Shown here in pieces: positions 32,201 to 43,842 of a stretch of DNA of 64,000 nucleotides. Numbering within the stretch: position 1 is the stretch's first letter; each line of letters starts with the position of its first letter. The DNA comes from Scenedesmus sp. ARA3 (Eukaryota; Chlorophyta; Chlorophyceae; Sphaeropleales; Scenedesmaceae), in the NCBI GenBank assembly GCA_004335835.1, contig RWJK01001019.1, positions 1,889-65,888 of the forward strand, given 5' to 3'. The translations under genes were made by a program, and so were the position numbers. Under the pieces are notes generated by a model. The model saw only the letters and a list, made by a program, of their open reading frames with translations, did no database searches and had not been told where the DNA came from.

Positions 32201-34296
32201 CAGCAGCAGCAACGCAACTGAGTGGTTGCCTTTGAACACTGGGATGTTGCTGCAGCACCCGCCCCAGTCCAAGCTGCTGCTGTTGATGCCTTCAAGCACA
32301 GTGCCCCTAAAAACAGCTTGCCTTTCTTGTCTTACAACACCACAGCAGGTCCTGCATGCAGTTGAATAACACAGTGGCGGCGACAACAGCAGCAGCGAGT
32401 GAGTTTCGGTGCTTGCGTGCTACATGCTGCTGCTGTCACCGCATTCGGCCGCCGCCCAATCATCCACAGGGATGTGTGCAATCATGTTCACAAGCGTGTG
32501 ATAGCATGACCATCGATGCGAGTACAACGACGTGTACAGACGTTCACCTGTGGGGATGATCATGTTGAGTTCCGGCGCTGCTTCTGCCACTGAGTTGAGC
32601 CGCCGCCTCAGCATCCACGCCCTACTGTTGTTCATAATCAGGTTCGCAAGACATAGCAGGATCATGCTCACCTGTGTGAATGATCATGTTGAGCTCAGGT
32701 GCTGCTGCCGCCACCGCATTTAGCCGCCGCCCCAGCATCCACCCCCTGCTGTTGGTTATCATCAGGTTCGCAAGATATAGCAGGATCATGCTCACCTGTG
32801 TGGATGATCATGTTGAGCTCAGGTGCTGCCCCTGCCACCGCATTCAGCCGCCGCCCCAGCATCCATCCCCTACTTTCCTGCAAAACCATCTGTGCGCATA
32901 AATGACACAATGATGCTCACCTGTGTGAATGATCATGTTCAGCTCGGATGCTGCTGCCGCCACTGCATTCAGCCGCCGCCCCAGCATCCACTCCCGCTGG
33001 AATGCGCGCCGCAGCCCAGGCACCGGCTTGGCCATCTTCAACACCTGCATGCAGCCAATACAGCAGTACATAAAACGCTGCAAGCATACTGTGGAAGCAA
33101 ATGCGCCAAACCGTGCACGCCGTGCAGTTGAGTTGCTGTTCACATAAGGCCATGTGCTGAAAATTACGTGTACGCACATGCAACCAACTACATCTTTCGC
33201 CAAACACCTCACCAGCTCGGGTTGCTTGCCATCGCTCGTCAGCTTGTACATGTCAGCAGAGGTAGCGCTGCCAACATAAATGTGCACAGAACGTCAAACG
33301 CGAGTGTGGCATGCCATGCACATACTATCTGCTCACCAGCTCTGGCTGCTTGCCATCGCTCTGCAGCTTGTAAACGTCAGCAGAGGTGCCGCTGCCCACA
33401 TGCTTCGCCACCTTTAGGTGGGGAGACAGCTGCGCACCCTCAGCCGCCTCAAATGACTCATCTACCTGCATGTAACAGTGTAACATGTTACATAATGTGT
33501 CACATGACATGTTGCCTTCGGAGAGTCGATCGCTGGAAGTGGTGTGGCATGCCTCGATGGCGCTGCTTGATTTTTAACATCAAAACCTCTACATAACTAA
33601 GCATGCCCTGATCCTTGTAGCAGGGTCCATGTAAAGCGCTTGACCAGGGGTACTGGATGCTTGCTGCTGGGGGGTTTGACCGACAGATGTCATGGTAAAT
33701 TCAGGCCAGCAGCCTGAATCTGACACAGCATGCATGCATCAGCACAACCCTGCTCACCAATATGCGCTCCTCATCAAACCCACCCTTGTTGCAGCAATTT
33801 GGTCAAAGCAAGGACACAAGGTTCATGGTATGTAAAGTAACAAAAACATGTAACATCACATAACGCAACCCTTTTCACCAGTATGCGCTCCTCATCGAAC
33901 CAGAGCTGCTCCGCAAGCAGCGGCTGCTTCTGCTGACGCTGCTGCTGCGTGCCCGACTGGTGGGGCCTTCTTGAGCCTGCAGCAGCGTGCATACATGCGA
34001 TGAGCTTGTCACTGGACACTAGCTGCTGCTTCTTCTGCAGCAGCCGCTGCTTTGTGTTCTTACATGGCTGATGTAGTAGTTATGCACCAGCAGGTCATCA
34101 ATAGTATGCTTGCTTAGGCTGTGCTGCTGCTCTTGCCAGCAGCAGCACTGGTGCTGCAGTACTGCTGCTCAGGCCGCTCACCTGCAGGCCCTGCGGCCCC
34201 CACCAGAGCATCAGCACGCCTTGGGCCCCTGATGTAACGTTTCCTGCAGCCTAGAGCTACCAGGGATTGATCCCGGCCCTGGAGGGCGAAGGCCAT
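26982..34296 (-). CDS. Divergent protein kinase-like protein
   Basis: Twelve exons join in phase to about 523 residues: 34296-34182, 33976-33879, 33465-33337, 33044-32921, 32152-32004, 30144-30080, 29848-29695, 28878-28625, 28071-27971, 27661-27575, 27492-27448, 27232-26982. Kinase landmarks occur in order: the glycine loop HVGSGTSADVYKL, the beta-3 lysine in VLKMAK, a candidate helix-C glutamate in FQREWMLGRRL, the catalytic loop QHGDLRISNIM (HGD instead of HRD) and the metal-binding KILDFGHSK. The HGD..N loop recalls ABC1/aminoglycoside-phosphotransferase-like kinases. The region after DFG is short, with a Ser tract, two related segments (LYKLIEDVLDLKLQ and LYKPIEDTLDLKLQ) and a basic tail. 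Substrate and partners are unknown. The start is the first in-frame ATG upstream of the glycine-loop exons. The assembly gap lies in the last intron. Confidence 0.75.
27246..27420. repeat. Long CAG array around an assembly gap in the last intron of gene D
   Basis: CAG units run from about 27246 to 27310 and from 27361 to 27420 on both sides of a 50-base N gap. The array probably collapsed in assembly and may be longer than shown. The splice sites place it in an intron, although poly-Leu frames exist. Confidence 0.85.
27311..27360. other. Assembly gap (50 N) inside a CAG array
   Basis: A 50-base run of N, probably a gap of nominal size, inside triplet repeats. Confidence 1.
27709..28040 (-). 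repeat. Three copies of the exon-10 3' edge (gene D)
   Basis: LYK.IEDVLDLKLQAR.F.(D/E)TG with its donor is present at about 27965-28040 (exon), 27840-27915 and 27709-27790. The next real exon carries the related LYKPIEDTLDLKLQPLT, suggesting that an older copy became a genuine exon. Confidence 0.8.
28255..28680 (-). repeat. Four copies of the exon-9 3' edge (gene D)
   Basis: GRSDSWRLLRSLATRLDG with its donor recurs at about 28620-28680 (exon), 28500-28560, 28378-28440 and 28255-28320. Confidence 0.85.
29145..29780 (-). repeat. Five copies of the exon carrying the kinase DFG motif
   Basis: AESAALAKGLLTFKILDFGHSK plus donor is found at about 29690-29780 (full exon), 29570-29655, 29427-29510, 29283-29360 and 29145-29225. 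Most of the copies retain DFGH. Confidence 0.85.
30148..30200. repeat. (CAG)n run in an intron of gene D
   Basis: About 17 CAG units immediately upstream of the acceptor of the exon with the catalytic loop. A partial copy of that exon lies at about 30240-30290. Confidence 0.8.
30500..32110 (-). repeat. About eight copies of the kinase exon LEKDASFCDVDFIMMMLQQ
   Basis: The exon end with donor recurs at about 32004-32110 (functional), 31770-31865, 31525-31620, 31360-31440, 31170-31235, 30940-31020, 30786-30850 and 30503-30560. Several copies also include the preceding GI(N)GKSLDSRL codons. Period varies from about 150 to 280 bp. Confidence 0.85.
32545..33270 (-). repeat. Copies of exons 4 and 5 edges in the kinase gene
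   Basis: The donor side of exon 5 (GRRLNAVA.AA.ELNMIIHTG) recurs at about 32793-32865, 32667-32740 and 32545-32620 beside the exon at 32921-33044. One copy of the exon-4 donor side (DVYKLQSDGKQPEL, with changes) lies at about 33210-33270. Confidence 0.8.
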
Positions 34297-34690
34297 CGGA
34301 CTGCAGGTGAATGATGTATTCAAGGATGAGGGGCCGACCAAGCAGTAGTCGTGCTAGCAGGTAACGGTAATAATCGGCATATAGAAGATAAATCAACAGT
34401 TCACGGCGCAGCGACTGCTGCGTGCTTGCGGGAGTCGCCTCAAAAGGGAGAACGAGAAAGCTGACGTGCAGCCGTTCAGAGCAGTTCAACTGCACAAAAT
34501 CAACGTCTGAGCTCCTAATTATGATGGATAAAATGCATTCAATCCCTGCCAACTATGCGTATGCGGGCCACCTGGTCAGCACATCACACGTGACCCCAAA
34601 CCTTGGAGCACAACGTGCAAACCATGCCCTAACTTCTGTCGAGCCATACGTGTCAGCGCATCTTCAAGCCAGCAGCTGCTCTCTCTACTG
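34297..34690. other. Intergenic space between tandem genes E and D
   Basis: About 390 bases separate the stop of gene E from the start of gene D on the same strand. I found no minus-strand TGTAA here and no convincing extra coding exon. Confidence 0.5.
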
Positions 34691-36381
34691 TCATTTCCGC
34701 TGTAGACACGCCAGCAATGCTTCTTCCAACAGCTGCCAGGTGCTGTTTAGTTGCAGGCTGGCACCATTCAGCGACAACTTGCCAATGCCAGCCCCTGCCT
34801 GTGCTGCACCCTGTGCTTCACTGCACTGGCTGCCGCCACCAGCAGCACCAATTTGCTGCTGCAGGAATGCATTCAAAGCTGCGTGGAGCTGTGCCTCAGG
34901 GTTGCTGGTCACTCCTGTAGCCTCTGCAGTCATAACAGCTGCCGGTGGTGTGCTCACAATCACCTCCACCATACTAGGCCCTCTGTAGCACACTGGCTGC
35001 AGCTGCAAAGCTTTACTGCTTGCTGTTGACTGCTGCAACTCATCCAGCTCTGTTGTCGGCGACACAGCTTGCTGCTGCTGCTGCTGCTGCTGCTGGGGTG
35101 CTGGCAAAGACAGCGGCATCACCCACTGCTTCTGTGCCACCCGAAACACGCCCTTCAGCCGCAGCACAGCCGGCTGTACCAGCTGCAGCAGCTGCAGCAG
35201 CAGCACTTGGTCAAATATGTCCTGTTGGTCAAACACCCAGCCGCAGGAGCCGCAGCCAGCCGCCTGTAAGCCTGTGCCAGGCACTCTGCATGGCTGGCCT
35301 GCACTTGCAGCATTCACTGCTGCTGCTGGTGCTGCTGTACCTTCCTGTGCAGCCTTGCTCGCTGGTTGGTCCCGCAACTGCATCCCTTGCAAGCTGGTGT
35401 CCGCTGCTGCCTGCTGCTGCCGCGCCCGGCTGCTGCTGCTGCCTGGTTTGACCATCAGGGCTGCTGCTGCTGCTGACCTAGGTGCATGAAGCCAGCAGGT
35501 GTCTAGCTGCCCATGTGCGGAGATGACCACCTGTGAAGCACAGCGTTTGAAACGGCAGCATTCATGGTGACAGTAAAACCAACGACGCAGAACAGCAGCA
35601 GAGAGCAGCCACCAAGTGCTGTGCAGGGCTGTGAAGCCAAGCCTGTGAACTCAGCAGCATGGGTCATTCGACTGCATACAAAAACCACGCAGAGCAGCAG
35701 TGACCTGGCCTGAACGGAATATACACATGATTGCATCTCCTCTGTTCATATGCTGCTGGTGGCTCCAACATGAGCGACCTCTCGGTATGCTGCGCCAACA
35801 CGCTCACCCACTTACGCACCAGTGTACAGTGCAATGCATGCTCTGAAACACCACACCATGTGATCCAGCACAAGAGAGAGGTGAAACATCACACCATCTG
35901 CCTTAACACACACCTACCTCCTGTTTTAGTGGGAACAGCTCGTCTGCTGCCCACTGCTGCAGAGCTTCAGCAGCGCCTGCTGCTGCTGCGTCTGCCTTGC
36001 TTCCTACCAGCACGTCAGCCACTGTCACTTGGTCTGCTGCTGTGCTGTTAGCCATGAGGGTGGCTGGGTCAAACACAGACAGATCCACCTGGAGATGTAT
36101 GAGGCAGTGCAGCAGATTGGTTATGTTTGTGGCGCAAGGTGGTGGTTTGATACACAAGCACGTCACAAGCAGCTTCTCTGCTGTTGGCCATGAGCGCGGC
36201 TGGATCAAACACAGACAGGTCCACCTGGAGAAATAAATTGCAGTGCAGCAGACATGTTGTGTCTGTGGCGCGGCGAGGCGGTGGTTTCATACACAAGCAC
36301 ATGACAAGCAACCTGTGCTCAAATTGCTTGAGGAGATGCACAGCAACACAACACAAAGCTAGCCGCGGCAGCAGCAGCAGC

Positions 36382-36420
<39 letters not shown>

Positions 36421-36526
36421 GCAGCAGCAGATGACTCACCAGGCATATGACTGCATTCAATTGCAGCGAGGTGCACAGATGTGGTCCTTGCAGAATATCA
36501 ATCAAGCCTACAGCAGGAACGCAAAC

Positions 36527-36558
<32 letters not shown>

Positions 36559-37967
36559 TGCAGCATCTCAGAGCAGGCAAGTGCCGTGCACAGCATATGA
36601 CAGTTTACAATGTTAACTTGCATCGCCTGTGGAGGTTTGCTGCTGATGGGCAGGGCGGCGCTCTTGTCACAGCCAGTGAGCCCATGCTGATGCAGCCAGC
36701 ACCATTGCAAGCATAGCTCTTTTGCCAGTATGATACCAAGCCAGAGTCAGTGGATCAGGCTGTCAGCGTCCTCATGTCAGGCAGCGCGGTTTTCGTCATG
36801 GCAACTGCTGGTGTTCCTTACTTCCCTCCCTCCGTACCTCACACGTGTCGGCAACACAGCAGACTGTGCCGTGTGTATGGGCCGCACTCACCGCCAGGGT
36901 GCCCCAGGCCGCTTGGCTCTATGATGACCCTGCTGCCTGTTGTGCTTTGTTGCTTTCCTCACACCACCACAGTGCACATTCAAATGCTTTGCACAGCAGC
37001 CTGCAAGCTCGCCGCCAGGGTGCCCCAGGCCGCTTGGCCTTATGATGACCCTGTCAGGCTTTGCCTTACTGCTGTCCACACAGCACCACAGCACACATTC
37101 ATATGCAATGCAAATGCACGCTCATCTGCACTCACCGCCAGGGTGCCCCAGGCCGCTTGGCTCGATGATGACCTAAGATGGTGCCAGGACCCATATGTAA
37201 CTATCCTCTCTCAATGCACAACAGCCTGCAAGCTCACCGCCAGGGTGCCCCAGGCCGCTTGGTTCTAGGATGAGCCTGTCAGGTTTGGCCTGGCGGATGA
37301 TCTGCGCAATGGCAGCACTGAGGGGCCCAGAGAGCACGCAGCACATGCACCCTCCTGCAAGCTGCTTCACCACTGCTGAGCCGTCAGGGCAGCTGGCCTT
37401 GATTGCAACAGCGTCCAGGCCTACTGCACCAAACTCGTTGACTATGATGCACCAGACTTCATGGCTTGGCTTGTTCTGTGGCAAGGAAGGCATGTCGAAG
37501 GGTGATTTTGGGCAGGGGGGTGGCGCTCTGTGGTTATGGGAGTGCATGATGTCATGCTGGTCAAGGGTACTGTACAGGTACAGAGGGCAGGGGTGCAGCA
37601 GGTTTCCTGGCACGGTACTGCTGTTTGTGATGCAGCTCAAATGCTGTTGCATGGAGTCTGGGGTATGATTGTGGTTTATTTTGTTTTGCAGCTGTGGCGA
37701 GGCTGCATTGCTGCTGTGCAGGTGGTGCTGCCCCACCTGCAGCAGGGTGCAGATTGCCGTGGTTTTGCCCACGCCCAGAGCTCCTGTGATGATTGTAACC
37801 GGTATAGGGAGCTTCAGGCGCCGTGGCTGTGTCATTGCTGCAGCGGCAGCCATCCTACACTGTTTTGTGTGGTTCAATTGCAGACGTGCGGCAGCAGCAG
37901 CAGCAGATGTCTTGGGTCGAGCAGGTGATGAGAGATGCGAGCCATGAGCAACGTTCGTAGCTGCCAT
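34691..37967 (-). CDS. YeiR-type COG0523 (CobW family) GTPase
   Basis: Five exons in phase give about 515 residues: 37967-37737, 37475-37238, 36507-36440, 36088-35918, 35530-34691. After an Ala-rich leader comes the P-loop ITGALGVGKTT, then IIVNEFGAVGLD, the metal-binding CxCC in GGCMCCVLSGPL, EPSGLGHPG, LIDILQGPHLCTSLQL, ADVLVGSKAD (in the place of the GTPase NKxD motif) and the C-terminal domain with CGWVFDQQDIFD and LRLKGVFRV. Motif order and the spacing from HPG to CGW(V/I)FD match bacterial YeiR, a zinc-binding GTPase, better than CobW or Zng1. Gln/Ala-rich inserts lengthen the C-terminal domain. A role in zinc or other metal delivery is inferred. The start is an ATG. The gene is divergent from the kinesin. 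Confidence 0.87.
36185..36230 (-). repeat. Copy of the exon-4 5' edge (gene E)
   Basis: An acceptor plus VDLSVFDPAALMANS lies upstream of the real exon start at 36088 (VDLSVFDPATLMANS). It is a single acceptor-side duplication. Confidence 0.8.
36886..37275 (-). repeat. Four copies of the exon-2 3' edge (gene E)
   Basis: Codons for EPSGLGHPG (or shorter) followed by the GTGAG donor recur at about 37230-37275 (exon), 37133-37172, 37008-37050 and 36886-36925, about 95-125 bp apart. Confidence 0.85.
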
Positions 37968-38305
37968 TGGCTTGGTTCAATGTTTGAACGTGCACGACCA
38001 CACCTTTAATCAAAACCACACGTCGTCGTCGCAGCACTGACCTGTAACAAGGGTTTCGAACCAGCTCAGCTGGGTCAGAGCATGAAACGAAAGTCCTGAA
38101 AGGTCAACAACATACAAAGGGAAAGCAGAATCGAGCGAGACACGCAAATCAATGGGCTAAGTCGGTATTCAAACACGGCAAAAATGGCAGAGGGGGTGTT
38201 CCCGCTGCCTGGAGCAGCGAATGGGGAGCTGGTTGACAGGTTATAATTGATGATAGTATTTAATGCGCAGCACATCTGCCCCAGTTCATCTTGTGTCGTG
38301 CAATC
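37968..38305. promoter_or_regulatory. Compact divergent promoter region of genes E and F
   Basis: Only about 340 bases separate the ATG codons of the GTPase (minus) and the kinesin (plus), so the two promoters must overlap or share elements. No specific motif is identified. Confidence 0.5.
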
Positions 38306-41300
38306 ATGCATCTACCCCAACATGTGCATCCACAGCAACAGATGCACATCTTGCACTTCCGCAACAGGTTGATGGCCAAGATTGCAGAACTGGAGACAAA
38401 GCTTTACGAAAAGGAGCTCGCTGGTAGTGACTTGATTCCTGCTGTGCACTGTGAGTGTTCAGCGCTGCTGCAGTGGGGTGATGCTGCAGGCAGGCTGCAA
38501 GGCAACATGTACACTTCATGCGGACTTATGTCATACCTCAGTGATGTTGCGTAGACACGAAGCTTTTCAGAAACTGGAGCATACTGTGTCGGTTCTGCTG
38601 CCTTCGCTATGGCTGTCAACACGTGCCTGTCCCTGCCTGTGATGTGCAGCCAGGAGCACCAGCAAGAGCTCGCTTACAGCAGCGCCAGCAGTGAATAAGG
38701 ATCTCCTGCAAGCACTCGGCGACCCAGAAAAGCTTCCAGGATCTCCCACACTAGCGGCCAACTTCAGCAGCAGCAATAAGCGCGACAGTTGGCTAGGCTC
38801 AGTGAGGAACTCACTTGCCAAGTCTCTTGAATCGCTGACAGCAGCAGCAGATGGGCCTATCAGCAGCACAGATGCAGACAGGTACACCAGCAGGAGCAAT
38901 TTGAGCAGCAATGATGGCAGCAGCGGCCGGAGCGGCAAAACCAGCTTGGTGCAGGTACAGCAGCTTGCAGGAACACAGGCTGCTGCAGGAGAGGCAGCAC
39001 AACAAAGGCAGGCAGGGGGCTCTGGCAGTGTTACACCTAGGTCAGCAGCAGACGCAGCCGCAGCAGATGGCAGCAACGCATCTGCAGGCATGCGCAAAAG
39101 CACCAGCAGCACAGCACTGGTGCCACTTGCCGGCACTGCAGGCAGCAGTTTCAGCGTCAACAGCAGCAGTCAACCCAAGTGGAAGAGCAGCTTGAAGCAC
39201 TACTACAGGTACAGATGCTGAAGCTCACAATAATTCACAATCCTGCAAGCAGTTGTTTGTCTGCTGATGGCATTACAGTCGCCAACATGCTGTCCTGCAA
39301 GCACAAACAATTCAATTCCGAACTGTTCACACTCGCACAACACACATACCATCCAGTCACCCAACACTGCACGTCTGCCAGTCACAAGCGCATCTCTCAA
39401 ACACAACTGCCCTGTTCATACGCGTGACGGCATGCTGCTGCAGGTACTACCTGTCATCTGCTGAGGTGGATGACGAGACAGGTGACCTCACGCAGCGCGT
39501 GCAGGAGGCTGCTGGTGCTGCTCTGGCTGAGGCCAATGAGCGGCTGCAGGAGGCAGAGATGAAGGTGCAGGCAGCGCAGGTGCGCATGGGTGAAGCCAAG
39601 GAACAACTTGAACAGCAGCAGGCAATTTGATGTGAATGCTAGCCAGGCAGCGAGTCCCTTGTTGGTTGCAAATCTGACACAGCACACTTGGAGGCGGAGA
39701 TAAGCACAGATGCGCGATGCGTGGTCATCCAGCAGCAGGGAGAGCCGGCCTCCGACATGCAACTGGCTGGCACTTTTTACACTGCTGGCGTCTATCCTTT
39801 TGCACGCCCCATCAAGCCTTCAACTCATGCTCTACATGCTGCGCGTGTTGCACTGGCTGATATCACCCTGCAGGCCGCGCAGCAGCAGCTGCAGCAGCAG
39901 CTGGCGGCGGCCGAGCAGCTGGCGGCTGATGTGGAGCAGCTCAAGAGTGAGAACCTGGAGGCGTGGCGCGTGAAGTATGAGCTGGAAGGGCAGATGGCTG
40001 CCACCAAGGCCACACTAGAGGGGCTGCAGCGGCAGGGCAGCAGCATGCACAAGGTGCGCGCAGTGGTCTGGGCTTGATTTGTGTAATTCTGAAGTTGGGG
40101 GTCCCTGCTCATGCCTAGCTGCTGCTTGCAGGAGCTCCCCTGATACGGTGTTCAACGAGACACATGTACAGCGATTACCTAACTGTTTTTTTTATCTGCA
40201 CCATCATCTGCAGGAGCTGGAGCACATGCGGCAGCAGGCGCAGATCTGGTCAGACGCACATGCGCAGGCTTGCTTGCTTGTTTGCTGACCTGCCGCCTGC
40301 GTGCACACCATGCTGTTTATGTATGGCGCTGCAGGGCCTGGAGCACATGCGGCAGCAGGCGCAGATCTGGTCTAAAGCACGTGGGCAGGCTTGCTCGCTT
40401 GCTGACGTGCTGACTGCTTGCACACCGCGCTTCTTTGGCTCTGCAGGAGCTGGAGCACATGCAGCAGCAGGCACAGATTTGGTCTGACGCACATGCGCAA
40501 GCTTGCTTGCTTGCTGCCGCCTGCGCCTGACTCGTGCTGTTCATGTATGGCTCTGCAGGAGCTGAGCACATGCGCCAGCAGGCGCAGATCTGGTCTGACA
40601 CACATGTGCCCACCGCATGCTTGCTGACGTTTTGACCTGCCGCCTGCGTGCACACCATGCTGTTTATGTATGGCCCTGCAGGAGCTGGAGCACATGCGGC
40701 AGCAGGCGCAGATTTGGTCTGACGTCAGCAGCAGCGAGGTGCAGAAGATGCGCGCAGAGGGCGAGCTGTTGGCAGGGCAGCTGGCAGCACGCAGCGCTGA
40801 GCTGGCGGCGCTGCGGCAGCAGCTGACAGACATGGATGCTGAGCGGGACAGGGCGCTGCAGGAGCGGCAGCAGGTGGGTCACGCATGATTGGCAAAGTGG
40901 TGGGGGGACTGGCATGTAGTGCTGAGCTGGCGGCGCTGCGGCAGCAGCTCACAGGCGTGGAGGGTGGAGGCTGAGCGGGACAGGGCACTGCAGGAGCGGC
41001 AGCAGGTGGGTCACGCATGATTGGCAAAGTGGTGGGGCAACTGGCCTGTAGTGCTGAGCTGGCGGCGCTGCGGCAGCAGCTGACAGGCGTAGAGGCTGAG
41101 CGGGACAGGGCGCTGCAGGAGCGGCAGCAGGTGGGTCGTGTATAATTGGCGAGGTAGTGGGACAACTGGCATGTAGCGCTGAGCTGGCAGCGCTGCGGCA
41201 GCAGCTGACAGACGTGGAGGCTGAGCGGGACAGGGCGCTGCAGGAGCGGCAGCAGGTGGGCTGTGCAGCGTTCGGGTGGCGGAGGAGCAGTGGTGCCCAG

Positions 41301-43808
41301 GCGTCCTGCAGTGTGTAGCGTCTGGGACATCAGTAACAGACTTTCCAAGAGCACTGCAATGTAGGCAGCCCTGCACGCGCACAGTTCCCGGAATCCTGTG
41401 ATTGCTTGCGTGTCAAACCGTATGTTGCCTTTGCTGCTGCTGCTGCTGCTGCCAGGCACTTGAGGAGCGCGACAAGCTTCATGCGCAGCTGCAGCAGGTT
41501 GGGTCACTGCAGCAGCAGCTGGCCGCTGCAAGTGCAGCAGCAGCTGCTGCCACCAGTGCAGCATCAGGCTGGGAGGAGAAGTTCATGCGGGAGCGCGCTG
41601 TGAGGAGAAAGCTGCACGAGCAGCTGCAGGTGCGGCTTATGCCTGAGCAGCACAAACCCATGGCAGCGGCTTAGCGGCAGGCAGAGGTACATACGAAAGC
41701 AGCATAAAATGGCAAAGCATGTCACTGCAGTCACTCAGCTAAGGAATGTGAAGATGATGGCTACATGAAGTGCCGTCTTTCAGCGCCATGTTTCCACCAA
41801 GTATGCCTGCTTAAGCACTGGGCATATGCGCGTCCTGCCGCATTGTGTGCGCTGTTCATGTGCTTGCGCAGGTGCTGCGTGGCAACATTCGCGTGATGTG
41901 CCGGGTGCGGCCGGCGCACCAGCAGCAGCAGTCGCCCAGCAGGAGCCCCGCAGCCACTGCTGCCTTTGGTGCCGCACATGGCAGCTGCATCGGCTACCCA
42001 CTGGAAGGGCTGCTGGCAGTGCACGACGCCTCGACTGCGCGGCAGCGGGAGTTTGAGTTTGATGCGGTGTTTGCGCCTGAAGCTAGCCAGCAGCAGGTGA
42101 GCAAGATGCGAGGCATGATGTAAGTCAGGTTACTAGGTGTTGTCTCATTCGGCACAAACACAAGTGAGTATGCCTGCCAGACAGCTCAATGTGTCTCAAG
42201 CAGCTGATGTTCTGCCTTGTTTCGCCGCCGCCGCTGCTGCTGCTGCTGCCAGGTGTATGAGGAGGTGTCGCCGCTGGTGCGCTCCTGTGCTGACGGCTAC
42301 AACGTGTGCATCTTCGCGTACGGCCAGACAGGTAGCGGCAAGACGTACACAATGGACGGCCCGGCAGACAACCCAGGCATCAACACACGCGCACTGCAGG
42401 TGTGCTGATGCACCCGCCTGCTTGTCGCATGTGTGCGCTTGCGCTGCTGCAGAGCAGCCATACTGTGCCCCTGCTGCCGTTCTGCCAGAGTCACTGCTGC
42501 ATGTGTCAGCCCGTCGCGAGCAGTAGTGCTTGCTTAAACTGTCCTGCTGGTTCCAGAGCTGCTGCTGCTGCTGCTGCCTGATGCTGCACTGCCCTTGCAG
42601 GAGTTGTTCTCCATAGCAGCAGACGAGGTTGACCACTCCTGGTCCTTCCAAGTAGCAATGCTTGAGATCTACAACGAGGCAGTGCGGGACCTGCTGGCCA
42701 TGTCGGCCTCTATTGGAGGCGGCAGCGGCGCTGCGTCAGCAGCAGCAGTAGCGGCTGCTGCGTCAGCGCACACTGTGGAGGTGTCTGGCCTACCTGCAGG
42801 GGAGCTGCCGCCAAACATGGACAGGTGAGTGTGAGCGGCATGCGCATCAGCACGCCATGATGTTTGCTTGCAGGGCATCAGAACCCGTCTCAGCACTTCA
42901 GCATAGCAGGCTAGCAACCCTGATGCTGCTGACGCCCTTGTAGTGGCATGTTGTTGTTCCTGCAGGGTGCCTCGCCTGTTGTGCGCAAGGTGTCCAACAC
43001 AGCCGAGCACAGCAGCCTGGCAGTGCTGCTACTGACGCCTTATGATGTGGCCTGTCTTTGCAGGGTGCCTGGTGTGGCGCAAGGTGTCCAACACAGCCAG
43101 TCATAGCATCCTGGCAGTGCTGCTGCCAACACGTGCTGATGCCATATGACGTGGCCTGTTTGTCTTTGTTCCTGCAGGGTGCCTGGCCTTGTCTGGCGCA
43201 AGGTGTCCAACACAGCCGAGGTGCAGGCTGCCAGTGCTGCTGCTGACGCCTTATGACGTGGCCTTTCTTTTTCCCTGCAGGGTACCTGGCCTGGTCTGGC
43301 GCAAGGTGTCCAACACAGCTGAGCACAGCAGCCTGGCAGTGCTGCTGCCAACACCTGACAATGTGGCCTGTTTTTATTCCTGCAGGGTGCCTGGCCTTGT
43401 GTGGCGCAAGGTGTCCAACACAGCCGAGGTGCAGGCGGCGCTGCGGGAGGGTGTCCGCGCACGTGCCACAGCAGCAACAGCGCTGAACGCTGCCAGCAGC
43501 CGCAGCCACGCCCTGGTCAGCGTGAAGGTGCAGGGCGTGCGGGAGGGCAAGGCTTTTACTGCCATGATGCACCTGGTGGACCTGGCAGGTACGTGCGAAC
43601 GCTATGCTGTTGTGATATTTTGATGCTGCAATGCATGCCACCTATCTTCATGCGGTGCTTGCAAGTCCGCCAAAAAGTGTGCTGAGACTGCTGGGGTGCC
43701 GGCAGTGAGTGGTTTGGCCACAGTGTAGACGAGTGCTGGCCAGGAGCTTGCTGCCCACGGGCTTGCACTCCACTGGTGTTGAAGATGCGGTCCATCTGCG
43801 TGCACCTG

Positions 43809-43842
<34 letters not shown>

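Noticed and set aside
34064..34133. Possible extra kinase exon SLSKHTIDDLLVHNYYISH
   Set aside because: Its phase does not fit both neighbours, while exon 1 joins directly and in phase to 33976.
34240..34275. T-arm-like GGGATCAATCCC on the minus strand
   Set aside because: Lies in the first coding exon of the kinase and forms no cloverleaf.
38040..38090. tRNA-like box A (AGCTCAGCTGGGT) and box B (GGTTCGAAACC) words
   Set aside because: Order, spacing and pairing do not give a cloverleaf; at best a degenerate tRNA-derived remnant.
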